NCBI GenBank assembly: GCA_030220185.1
Contig: JASPKZ010007796.1
Span: 1,054,001 to 1,118,000, forward strand
Length of the DNA stretch: 64,000 nt
DNA from: Diploptera punctata
Taxonomy: Eukaryota; Arthropoda; Insecta; Blattodea; Blaberidae
Direction of reading: 5' to 3'
Part shown: positions 19,130-28,348 of the stretch, piece by piece
How positions within the stretch are numbered: the first letter of the stretch is position 1
Layout of the letters: every line of letters starts with the position of its first letter
Made by a program: the position numbers and the translations under genes
Notes under the pieces: generated by a model
Database searches by the model: none
Told to the model about the DNA's origin: nothing
Seen by the model: only the letters and a program-made list of their open reading frames with translations

Positions 19130-19452
19130 ATTTAGTTACACTTGTTTTCGTACAGATGTCATTTGAGTGGTCCGTGGTCAGCGTTCCGCCTCATACTGAT
19201 ATCTAGGAAACCAAGGTAGTACTAAGACGGGAAAATTTAGTAAATTTTGCTTAGAGGCCTTTTCATTTAGGCTTAAGGACCTTTTACGAGCCTGAAAATC
19301 TTCAGACTCGGGACCACGGCTTAAAGTCCCTCCCGGAGGACTTGCTCCTTGGATTTTTCCATCCTAAAAAAATCCATCGAACGTCTGGGTTTGAACCCGC
19401 TACCGTCGGGACCAGAGGCAAGGAGCATAACCACTAGTCCACCGCGGTCGAC
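19130..19452 (-). mobile_element. SINE-D copy
   Basis: On the minus strand the head has A box TGGACTAGTGGTTATGC and B box GGGTTCAAACCC, followed by a body of about 250 bases. Other copies are at 52810-53195 and (headless) 37495-37745. On the plus strand the body contains CTCGGGACCACGGCTTAAAG (19307-19326), close to the end motif of the PLE at 11084-11103. Confidence 0.8.
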
Positions 19453-19828
19453 TATTTTAATTTCACAGAAACCAATAGTAGCTACTCGTACTGCACTAAG
19501 GGTAAATTATGATGAATGAATACCAATTTCTCTATAGGGTGAGTCAGTAGTTTATTCAAAAACTATGTTTTATATAATAGCATATAACATTTACACCAAT
19601 AACGTTAAGAAAATATTCTTGAATCATACTTTTTTATATTATGCACCTACCTGTTAAGATGTTTTTGAAGAATTGGACATAGATAGATACCTACATCTAC
19701 TTACCTAACCATATCATCCAATTGATAAATAGATCAGCCAATTTCATGAAGTAATTAAAAACAAATCTAGTATTTAATTAAATAAAAATGAAACTTGGTT
19801 TCATTTGATTTTCATATTTATTAAGATA

Positions 19829-20371
19829 CTAGAAGTCCCGGCCACGCGTTGCTGTGGCTAAGGTATACGTTAAAAATTTAAATTAAGTTGCTGTCTTTCA
19901 GCCAGATTACTTAAAACTAATACTTACACACGACATTAATAATATTGAAAATAAAATAAACACTGAACACACTTAAATTATGAAATAATCAATATTTGTA
20001 ATTCAATTGAAAATCGCGGTTGCAACAAAAAGCACAGCCATCTGGATCTCTTTTGTTAAATAATAAACCAATTACCTTACCAAATTACCTTACACCGCCA
20101 TCTGTTAGAATCGTATGAAACTCACAGATAATTACACCGTCATCTGTTGGAATCGTATGGAACTCGCAGATAATTATAACTCTTTGTTAAATAATAAACA
20201 AATAATTTGTAATAAAAAAAATAATGCGACTACAAATTTAGTTATAAACTACCCTAAGTCTCAAGTTGGATCAAACTACACACAGTGTGCAAAATTTTAT
20301 TAAAATCTGTTCAGTAGTTTCGGATTCCATCGCGGACAAACAACGTGACATGACATTTTTATATATTAAGA
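19829..20371 (-). mobile_element. Helitron, non-autonomous, 543 bp
   Basis: Minus strand: starts TCTTAATATATAAAAATGTC and ends CTAG, inserted exactly between A and T with no target duplication, as Helitrons do. Near the 3' end is the hairpin GCCAC-GCGTTGCT-GTGGC (plus 19841-19858). The 60771-60846 sequence reads straight through the insertion point (TTAAGATATAATTCAGTGAC), giving a paralogous empty site. It carries two near-copies of a CATCTGTTGGAATCGTATGG segment and no protein frame. Confidence 0.85.
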
Positions 20372-20388
20372 TAATTCAGTGACAGCTG

Positions 20389-20413
20389 TTTCGGTACATT
20401 GTACCTTCTTCAG
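20389..20413 (-). ncRNA. Hammerhead-like core of a third PLE family
   Basis: Minus strand: CTGAAGA, A, GGTAC-AAT-GTACC, GAAA. The stem is perfect and unrelated in sequence to the stems at 4659 and 45935, so structure is conserved rather than sequence. The cleavage helix is not identifiable. Confidence 0.5.
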
Positions 20414-20483
20414 ACATGTTAACAAATGTATCTTAATGAATGTGAAAATCAAATAAAACTAAGTTTTATTTTTATTTAATTAA

Positions 20484-21417
20484 TATATATATATATGGAT
20501 TTTCATCAAGTAAACACCAACTCAATTGATTAAATCTAGTTTTGTTTAGTAGATACATACCTGCTTCTTTTCCTGCACCGCCACGAGAAATTTTAACATT
20601 AACAAACGAACAGCGAACTTTGGACAGTCACCGTTTATATAAACATATTCCGATAAAGCCGATATTTTCTTTACCGATGTAATTTTTCGACGCTATATCT
20701 TTTTAGAATTACTTACTAAAATACTATTATAAACCAAACTACAATAGCACGTTTTATTATATAAGTTCAAATGATCGTGTTTGCAATCAATAACATATGA
20801 TTACCGGCCGTGAAAGCCTGCATTCCAGGTCAACAAATAGCCTATTTTCGTCAGTTGACCATGGCATGAATTATTTTACTCTTATGTGCATGATACAAAT
20901 GTAAATTTAAATATGTAAAGGGTCAAAATCTCCTGATTTGAGCAGAGTATTTTTCTGTATACTACATTTCGTTTAATCCGATTTATTATTAACTCTGTTA
21001 ATAGGCGTACTTTTTTAAAACGCTACGACTTAACTATATTTTTTATATTGTCTTAAACAGTTTAATTATCTGTCATGTTCAAACACGTGTGATGCTATCC
21101 AGAAAAAAATGCTTTCATTTGCGTATTTTGAGAAAACATATCGAAATGACAGAAATGCCTTTAAAATATTTTTCGACTGGCTTTAAAATATTTTTCGATA
21201 AATATAATTTCAATATAATTAAAATAAACTAAAGTTATTTGAGATGAAAGAGTAAATGAGATCTTTGAGCTGGTTTAAACTATGCAAAAATAGCCACTGC
21301 AAAGAAGTTGATTAAATTTACTAAAAAGTTGCGTTTAACGCACTCTATACATTACTGGCATATAACAGTCTTGTTCGCACATTTGAATTTTAAGAACAAT
21401 CTTGTTTTACAGAATAT
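20484..21417. other. No gene recognised
   Basis: AT-rich DNA. The word CCGGCCGTGAAAGCCTGCAT (20803) resembles the outer edge of the PLE at 44400-44425 in reverse (CGGCCGTGAAAGCCTAC), possibly a tiny PLE end scar. Confidence 0.4.
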
Positions 21418-21964
21418 TTACACTGGTCAACATGATTTTTGTCTCATGAGTACCAATAGTTGTACTTAATGCAGTTTTTTATCGTGTTTTCAAATATGTA
21501 TTTGGAATTTCTCCATCACCCACAGTTCTTTTATTTCAATTTCAATTAATGGATTTAAATAATTATTTTTTTAATAAACGTTTTTTCGTCCATTTGTCCA
21601 TTGTAAAATAAAACAAAATGAGCTAACACAGGAGATTTCAGCTATGGAGAAGAGATATCAAGAAAAATGGAATCCTAATATGCTGGCCGGTTATTGTTGA
21701 ACCATCAAGAGGGATGCTCCACAGGCGAAATGTAGCAGAAAATCGTCATTTCTTACTTTCTAGGTTAGTCAGAATGTTCGAATATTGTGTAGTTACGAAT
21801 GTAGAAAATATTAAAGTGTTTGAAATTATAAATTCCTGTCTCTCGGAAACCTTGCGTGATGGAGAAAACCCGATATCATATTTGAATTCAGGAGAAAAAA
21901 TACTATCAGAATCACATATTTTTCCTTCTGAAACAAAAAATAAATTCTTTTTTGTTGCTCAGTG
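21418..21964 (+). repeat. 550-bp dispersed repeat, copy 1
   Basis: Runs from CACTGGTCAACATGATTTTT to GCTCAGTGT. It includes a 44-codon segment starting at 21631 that reads EISAMEKRYQEKWNPNML, preceded by an AG and followed by TAGGTTAGT, so it looks like a terminal exon with intron flanks. Here a Trp codon has become TGA. Related copies are at 37929-38455 and 63393-63945. The protein segment resembles the C-terminal end of a multicopy arthropod protein whose function I do not know. Confidence 0.8.
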
Positions 21965-21973
21965 TAATAAGGA

Positions 21974-22239
21974 GTCCACCGCTGTGGTCTCGAGGTAGCG
22001 AGCTGCCTTGCCACGCAGCGGGCCCGTTTCGATTTCCAGTCGCGACAAGTTTCCTGAGTGAGGTTTTTGTCACCTGTAAGACAAATGTCAGGAAGCTTTG
22101 ACGGCCCCCGAACATCATCTGGCCATCATTATCATCCCTCGGTGTGGAAAGCAACTGGAAGCTACCAAATCTGCAAAACTTAACACGAAAATGCTATGAC
22201 TGCAGTGAAAGTCCTGCCCTAGGGCAGAACGTTATAAAA
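21974..22239 (+). mobile_element. SINE-A copy
   Basis: The head is CCACCGCTGTGGTCTCGAGG with a decayed B box, the body GTAAGACAAATGTCAGGAAG, and the tail CTGCCCTAGGGCAG (a small palindrome). Target duplication TAATAAGGA (21965-21973 and 22240-22248). It is inserted at the end of the 550-bp repeat. Confidence 0.9.
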
Positions 22240-22390
22240 TAATAAGGAATTATCTTAAATTCGTGACAATAATGCCAATACTGAATTTAATATGTGTGAA
22301 TGAACAATTTATATTACGAAAAATTAGACTAAGTTTCTCGGAAGATGATAGATTTAACAATAAATTATTTACATCGTATATTTAATACTG

Positions 22391-22810
22391 TGAAGTTAGC
22401 TATATCCATCATCATCATCATCATCATAGTACATTCACGAATTTAGGCCATTTGTTGACCTGTTTCGGTCTCAAGAGAAACACCATCCAAAATTCTTTTG
22501 AGTGGACGTCCTGGTCTTCTTCTTCCTGCAGGTTGATATCTTAACATTTCTTTGGGTATTCTGTGATCTTCCATTCGATGAACATGTTGCATCCATCTTG
22601 ACTTATAATCAGAAATTCCATGTGTAATTCTTCTAAGATGTCTTTATTTTTTTTGTGATCTAGTAGTGTGTATCCTGCAGTCATACGAAGGTATCTCATT
22701 TCAGCAGATCTAAGTCTCTGTATATCCTTCTGTTTCAACGTCCGTACTTCGCTACCATACAAAAGAGTTTGAAGAGCCAGTGTTTTATACACTTTTAATC
22801 TTGAATGCTT
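22391..22810 (-). mobile_element. RTE-B C-terminal and 3' fragment
   Basis: The minus strand reads VYKTLALQTLLYGSEVRTLK, RSAEMRYLRMTAGY and NKDILEEL, then a GRRRPGRPLKRILDG box and a (ATG)n tail at the left. It has the order of other RTE tails. The catalytic palm is missing. The same family is seen at 4020-4245. Confidence 0.85.
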
Positions 22811-23061
22811 TAGCTACATCCATGATTTTATTTCACTCTTCAAAATAACAATATCTAAGCAGACAAAGGCTATTATGTTAAGTCTCTTTTGTTTGTAGTT
22901 CATGATTTACCTGCTCCAATTACATAACTAGGATGAAAGAACGAACTGGATCTTTTATAAAACCAAGAAATTGAATAGATTCTTCTTTAGAATGAGATAG
23001 ACGGTCTCTAATAATTTCCTAGAAAAATATTTTTTCTCTTTCTTTAAATTACATCTTTAAT

Positions 23062-23246
23062 TTATAGTTACTTTATATGGGTGTGAAACATGGACTCTTA
23101 CTTTAAGGGAAGAAAGGAGATTACGAGTATTTGAGAATAGAGTACTTAGGAACATTTTTCGATCAAAGAGAGATGAACAGACAGGTGAATGGCGAAGACT
23201 ACATAACAATTAACTACATGGTCTTTATAGGGAGCCAGATATTAAC
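23062..23246 (+). mobile_element. RTE-A internal fragment
   Basis: Matches the RTE-A thumb segment: YGCETWTLTLREERRLRVFE followed by KRDEQTGEWRRL. It is truncated at both ends; the right break is at CCAGATATTA. There is no tail, so this is a genomic deletion remnant. Confidence 0.85.
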
Positions 23247-23830
23247 ACCTCTCTTGTCTCCGCTGATCTTCGACCAATAATCAGGTAAACGACTATAATA
23301 GAAAATCAGAGACCGATATTGATAAGACAATAAATTCTATAATTTTTAATTAATTACAATTTTAAATCGATACTTAACATTTGTAGGAAATAACACTTTG
23401 AGGCTTCTTTTAATATTATGAGATAGTCATTTTGTCTCACCTAATATTTTTATATCCTTACAGACCATAGTTTCGTTGTATTTATGCGATAAATTCTAAC
23501 TGTTGTATTTGCGGTTGTCTATCTTATATGTTTGTAGAGGCTAAGATATACCGGTAACTATATAGTTAGTTTGTTAGTGAATTTTTATGATTTTGAATAT
23601 TCATCAAATTGCGTTGATAGCATCTTGAGTGTGAAGTGAGGAAGCCTGGTGCTACGGAAGCATTTTATCATGCTGCGAGAGGAAATCTCAGGATGACATA
23701 TATATATGTGAAAAGGAAAGCATCTCTCAAGATTTATGTGTTTATATCCCCGCAACATGTTTATTATTGATCAAATGTGAACTCAATTCAAAACTCCACT
23801 TTATAAACTTCCTTTCTGAAAAAAAAAATG
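23247..23830. other. No gene recognised
   Basis: AT-rich, no repeats shared with the rest of the window that I could see. Confidence 0.45.
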
Positions 23831-23929
23831 TAAATTGATGTTTGTCAATCCCTCTTTACCCTGTGATATATTACACAGGCTGGAAGTAAGTTGCTTTTAT
23901 TCAATGCCCCATATTGTCATTTCGATTTT

Positions 23930-24035
23930 TCTGTCGTTCTCTCCTGGCATTGGCGTAATTGTATTACGCTGCCCCAATGATATGATAGATTATAAAGATC
24001 ATAGTGATGCGCCAGGAGAGTCCTTAACCCTTAAA
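23930..24035 (-). mobile_element. SINE-E tail fragment
   Basis: CTCTCCTGGCATTGG paired with GCGCCAGGAGAGTCC 80 bases later is the inverted motif of the SINE-E tail (compare 12085-12230 and 60100-60240). The head is absent. Confidence 0.6.
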
Positions 24036-24164
24036 TTGGCAAAACACTGACTGACTGACTGGATAAGGCGAAGTCTAGCTTCACCCAGTGTGCTGCGTAT
24101 GTTAGAACCCACTAGGGCTCTTTGGCAGCTAGAATATGGAATTTATTGCCTTTTTTTTCAGAAT

Positions 24165-25918
24165 AAAGAAAATACATAATCATTTACATTGCGCACGGGC
24201 CTGCTTGGCCGTACGTGCATTATTTTTCCATGAATAAAAAAATAAAACTAATAATATAAACAAATACCTACAAATACACCTGTATCAAACAACAATAACA
24301 GGCTACATATAAGTAAAATCTATGTCTGCACTAAATCAAAATAATACATATCTACATTCATCCACATTCCGTACATTAATATTAAAAAAAAAAATGCTAG
24401 AAAACAAATTAGAAAAAAAAAGCACACACACATACACCCACACACCCCCACACATATACACACCGCACGCTCATACCCCCCTCCCCCCGTCCCTGCAGAC
24501 ATTAAGTGCACTATCATGATTAAAGATCGAAAACAAAGACCATATTGAGATTCTTCTTATTGTTAATACATATATCCTTAATCTACAATTTTGTTATATC
24601 TCAATTTTCTTACTGTACCCAAAAATTTGCATGTTTTTGATTCACTCTCGATCCGTCCTAAAAGATCCCAACACGCCACTCTCCCTCGATCCGACTTGAG
24701 AAATCTCTCCGGCAGCATCTGTAATCTAAGTTGTTCTGTCTCTCTACAGAATGCTATAATATGCTGCCAGTTTTCATGGTCATCGTATAGTGGGCATAGT
24801 TTAATGCCTTCCTCATTTGTTAAATTATGGGCCATCCATCCCCCCAAATGAAACCATGCAATAGCACTTTTATCATCCCCATCCAAAGAGTCAATATATT
24901 TCTCCCTTCCCCACGGAAGTTTCAGTTCTGTCTGCAGGGTGAGCGATATTTTCTGACTACACTCTGCTTCTATATACTGTCTGTCTATATCGATTAGTCT
25001 CTTCTTAACTGTCCTCCAAACATTTCTATTATTCCGCGTACTCCTCTCCCATACCCAACCCATCCCTATGCCCTTCAATCCCCTTTCTACACCGATTACC
25101 CAATCTCCCGAAACACACTGCCTTTTCTGTTCATTGTAACACTCTGCTCTAAGCGAGTCCTGATTCCCGTTTATTATGTCCAACCAATACTTAATAGCCA
25201 TAATTTTGCCCCTTATTGTGTCCGAAAATGTACCGAATTCCTTCAGTATGCCACAATTTGAAGTCCCCGTTGCTAATCTCATTGCTTTCTTAAGAAACAT
25301 AGGTTGAATTTTATCTAGTGTCCCCGTTCGTTCCCAACCCCATAATTCTGAGCCATACAGCATGGTCGCTCTCACAGTCGAAGAATAAACCTGTTCTAGT
25401 GTACGCATCGGTATGTTTCGCAATTTTGACATATTATTAAGCACTTCGCTTGTCCGGCTCCTCGCTCTCATTGTTGCATTTTCGATGTTTCTCGTCCATT
25501 TTCCATTCATTGTCAAAGTCATCCCCAAGTAGACAAAGTTTTTAACATTTTCTAAGTTCTCACCACGGTATGTCCACCTTTCCCTCCCGCTGTATACCGA
25601 CCCGTTTTTAAAAGTCATGGCTTTCGTTTTGCTAACGTTAACAGTAAGTCCCCAAGTCGTACAGTATGTCGATAGTAAATCTAAACCCTTCTGCATGCCA
25701 TCTATTTTTGTGGAAAAGAGGCATAAGTCATCTGCATACATTAGAACAGGAATACTTCGCTCACCCACCGTTGGAGCATCGATCCCCTCTACTTCCAGCA
25801 TCAAAGCTACATCGTCTATAAATAAGTTAAATAACAGTGGTGACAATACACATCCCTGTTTTACACCATTAACCTTTGCTAAGTTAATAGTGGCTATCAT
25901 TACGGGGTTATAGTTCAC
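24165..25918 (-). mobile_element. CR1/L2-like non-LTR element, 5' truncated
   Basis: Minus strand. Contains the reverse transcriptase C-terminal half (see the coding entry) and a 3' UTR with a (CA)-rich tract. The hairpin GCACG-TAC-GGCC-AAGCA-GGCC-CGTGC lies at 24193-24218, close to the 3' end. An equivalent hairpin is in the related tail at 59044-59067. The left boundary is near the TTCTTTATTC run at about 24165. I found no target duplication. Confidence 0.75.
24578..25918 (-). CDS. Partial reverse transcriptase with zinc-binding tail, 446 codons
   Basis: An uninterrupted frame beginning MNYNPVMIATINLAKVNGVK, which is internal to the real protein. It shows KQGCVLSPLLFNLFIDD (residues about 21-37), the catalytic MYADDLCLF (about 60-68), GLTVNVSKTKAMTF, VKNFVYLGMTL and ATMLYGSELWGWE. 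The tail (CPLYDD..H..I..C, about residues 390-410) has the Cys/His pattern of a zinc knuckle. Missing parts are the endonuclease and the reverse transcriptase N-terminal half, lost by 5' truncation. The clade is not certain: the GxxQGCVLSPLLFN and LYGSE style fits CR1/L2-type elements. The intact frame suggests a young insertion. Confidence 0.85.
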   Translation of the reverse strand: MNYNPVMIATINLAKVNGVKQGCVLSPLLFNLFIDDVALMLEVEGIDAPTVGERSIPVLMYADDLCLFSTKIDGMQKGLDLLSTYCTTWGLTVNVSKTKAMTFKNGSVYSGRERWTYRGENLENVKNFVYLGMTLTMNGKWTRNIENATMRARSRTSEVLNNMSKLRNIPMRTLEQVYSSTVRATMLYGSELWGWERTGTLDKIQPMFLKKAMRLATGTSNCGILKEFGTFSDTIRGKIMAIKYWLDIINGNQDSLRAECYNEQKRQCVSGDWVIGVERGLKGIGMGWVWERSTRNNRNVWRTVKKRLIDIDRQYIEAECSQKISLTLQTELKLPWGREKYIDSLDGDDKSAIAWFHLGGWMAHNLTNEEGIKLCPLYDDHENWQHIIAFCRETEQLRLQMLPERFLKSDRGRVACWDLLGRIESESKTCKFLGTVRKLRYNKIVD

Positions 25919-26399
25919 TTAACCCTAGCGTATTTCGCGGCGTTAGCGTTTGTGTGCAAATGGTGATGAAATTTGGACAGAGATAGGGATGTGATGACCT
26001 GAAGCAGGACATCAGAAACCACATTGCTTTCAAGCCGAGAGTCGGAAATCCAGCATTGTGGAATGAGCCACGCTACTCCAGGTGAGAGCACATCGCCAAA
26101 TCTCTGGCTGGATTTAATGAGGAGTAAATCGGATGAATTGGCAAAACACACATTTCTTCTGTCAGATATTTGAAAGCGGCGGACCGCAGTGAAAACGGAA
26201 TCTTGTATAACTATTATTATTAGGTATATTGTATAATTAAACACACATTTAAGTGGTTATTTTTGTTCGTTTTCTTCTGATTGATTTAAAATATTAAATT
26301 AACTAAACCAACTGATGTATCTAAAAAGATACATTACGGATTTAAGGGTTAATCCTCAACTCAATCTAAGGCGAATATGAATTATGATAATTATGTTGT
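25919..26399. other. No gene recognised
   Basis: A 109-codon frame on the minus strand (26244-25918) shows no motif I recognise and is likely chance. Confidence 0.4.
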
Positions 26400-26990
26400 T
26401 ATTTAGATTATATATTTATTTAGCCTGGTGGAGTTAAGACCATGTGGCCTTCTCTACCACTCACCAGGACAAACATATGTTACATATGAATACAAAAAAA
26501 ATACAATAATAGTCATATTAAACAATTAATTATCTGTCAAATTGAATAATAATGAAAATAATGTCTAATAATACAATGAAATTAAATACAATTAAAATTA
26601 AATTAATGATAGAATGAATACAAAAAGGAATAACAGCTCGAATCTACTATACATAAAAAGAAAAGAAAAAATACAAAGAAAGTAATAAACTACAATGAAT
26701 TAATCTACGCTTTTTATACAAGGCATTAGGTAAATATATTAACAAATCTTAAGTCTATTTTTATTAAATAATGAAAAAACACATTATTAATTCTTAAAAA
26801 GTAATATTAGTGAGTTGTTTCTGTTAGTAAGTTTATTTTCAATTTGTTTCTGAAAGATGGTAAAGTTTGGCAGTCTCTGACATAGGGTGGAAGTGAATTC
26901 CATGTTCTAGCAAGAGAAACTGTAAAATATTTCGAATAATAGGTAGTGTGATGAGGAGGGATATAAAGGACACTGTTTGTTCGGGTCGGT
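26400..26990 (-). mobile_element. CR1-like C-terminal and 3' fragment
   Basis: At 26830-26980 the minus strand decodes as FTVSLARTWNSLPPYVRDC..LPSFRNKLKI, the typical C-terminus of CR1-like reverse transcriptases. At 26420-26470 lies the 3' end word GTGGTAGAGAAGGCCACATG, like 35385-35415. The middle is AT-rich UTR. Confidence 0.75.
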
Positions 26991-27527
26991 TTGAAATTTA
27001 AAGTTTCCTGACATTTGTCTTACTAACTCACTGGCACTATCGAACCCGTAGGTTCATGGCCGCGCGGATATAAGCTCTCATACATTCCTATCCTGTGCTA
27101 ATGCTTTTCAATCATTCCCTGTATAATCTACCTCTCTCAAATCATAGTTAATGCTATTCTCCCACCTCATTCTCGTTCTACCAACTGGGTGTTTTCCCTC
27201 TGGCTTTCCTACAAGAAGCTTCCAGGCAAGTCCTTCACTCCCCATACGTGCAACATGCCCTGCCCATCACAGTCTACGAGACTTAACTGTTCTTATTATA
27301 TCTGGCTTTCTATAAAGAACATGTAGTTCACTGTTATGCAGTCTTCTCCATTCACCTGTCTGTTCATCTCTCTTTGGTCCAAACATTTTCCTAAGTACTT
27401 TATTCTCAAAGAGACATTTGTCTTACAGGTGACGAAAACCCCGGACAATACCTCACCCAGGAAACTAGTCCTGACCGGGGATAAAACCCGGGCCCGTTGC
27501 GTGAGAAGGCAGCACGCAATCTGGAGA
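26983..27527 (-). mobile_element. SINE-A copy interrupted by RTE-A
   Basis: SINE-A halves at about 26983-27009 and 27413-27527. The head at the right has a B-box region with CCGGGGATAAAACCCGG. An RTE-A fragment (27024-27412) splits it and duplicates 14 bases of the SINE, GACATTTGTCTTAC (27010-27023 and 27413-27426). The order of events is therefore clear: SINE first, RTE later. Confidence 0.85.
27024..27412 (-). mobile_element. RTE-A, 5'-truncated insertion in SINE-A
   Basis: The last 390 bases of RTE-A on the minus strand, from NKVLRKMFGPKRDEQ through GKTPSW-type decay to the ACGGGTTCGATAGTGCCAGT tip and a TTAG tail. The target duplication is given in the SINE entry. Confidence 0.9.
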
Positions 27528-28007
27528 ACACAACGATGGACTTGCTGGAAGTAATGTAAGTGAATTTATTTTAACTACATATTCCTTGGGTTGAACACAA
27601 AAAAAAAATTCGGTGACAGTTCGCTGTTAAATAAATAATTTTATTTGTCTATTTAACTCATGCCCCAAATGGGAGTCAATGCCCAATCACATTTCAATTA
27701 TTTTATATTTACAACCAATCACAGTCGTGTTTTGCCTAGAATTTACCAACTAAAGTTTATCATAATAAAGAAAACAACTCCTTTTTAACATTCTGAATAG
27801 GTCATAGCATTAATTTGCAGGCACTGACTCCCTAATAAATACGGCTACCAGGTTGTATATATAGTGCATGAATGTCAACACATAGCGTAGCAATTGATTA
27901 TACCAACAAAAAAAAACCACTGTTTGCACTTTCTTAAATGTATTTTTTCCCAGGTAATAACATTCCAGAAAAATATAAATGTCATATTTTCATCATATAA
28001 CTTCCGC
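27528..28007. other. No gene; part shared with 47300-47400
   Basis: Bases 27645-27745 are an inverted match to 47300-47400 (words GGGAGTCAATG, CAATCACATTTCAAT). This is an unnamed dispersed repeat that in the other location lies directly upstream of a CR1-like C-terminus. Confidence 0.45.
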
Positions 28008-28057
28008 GGCCATGAACCTACGGGTTTGATAGTGCCAGTGAGTAAGTAAGTAAGTTG
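28008..28057 (+). mobile_element. RTE-A 3' tip only
   Basis: Only about 50 bases of the element: GCGGCCATGAACCTACGGGT, GATAGTGCCAGTGAG and three AAGT repeats. It is an extreme 5' truncation and useful for defining the end. Confidence 0.85.
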
Positions 28058-28186
28058 TATTATCATTGGTCCTTTACAAATATAGAAAGTTTCAAGTCGA
28101 TCCAGTGTTTTTAAGTGGGTGAAAATCGTGTTGAAAGATTCCGTTACATAGACAGATGCAGGTGAAGCTCTTATAAAGCGTGTAAA
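28058..28186 (-). mobile_element. tRNA-Tyr composite element, head fragment
   Basis: Matches the 162-base head unit of the composite at 54780-55320: GGTCCTTTAC, AAGTTTCAAGTCGATCCA, GTGGGTGAAAATCGTGTT. It ends in CTTATAAAGCGTGTAAAA, the terminal motif. The tRNA and foldback parts are missing. Confidence 0.75.
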
Positions 28187-28348
28187 AAGGATACTTTCAA
28201 CCATTGTATGACGAAACCTACCTTGAAATGTCTCCCAGAGAAGCATTGTGATGATTAAGGCCGTGTCCAAAAATAAATAAATAAATAAAAATAAATAAAA
28301 TAAGATAAAATGAATTAAAGAAAATCTGCTGCTTATAACTGCAAGGCC

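Larger units (their letters stand above)
19775..20483 (-). mobile_element. PLE 3' end split by a Helitron
   Basis: The halves 19775-19828 and 20372-20483 together form a PLE end. Reading the minus strand: hammerhead-like core, then AGCTGTCACTGAATTAT, then the AAATATGAAAATCAAAT tail. The uninterrupted form, without the core, is at 60771-60846. The Helitron lies at 19829-20371. Confidence 0.75.

Noticed and set aside
24418..24519. Short ACACAC/CCC-rich tract with open frames on both strands
   Set aside because: The frames come from simple sequence; no protein feature remains. It lies in the 3' UTR of a retroelement.
28334..28348. LTR retrotransposon ends
   Set aside because: The 15-base direct repeat is a target duplication of a non-LTR element; no long terminal repeats, integrase or protease were seen anywhere in the window.
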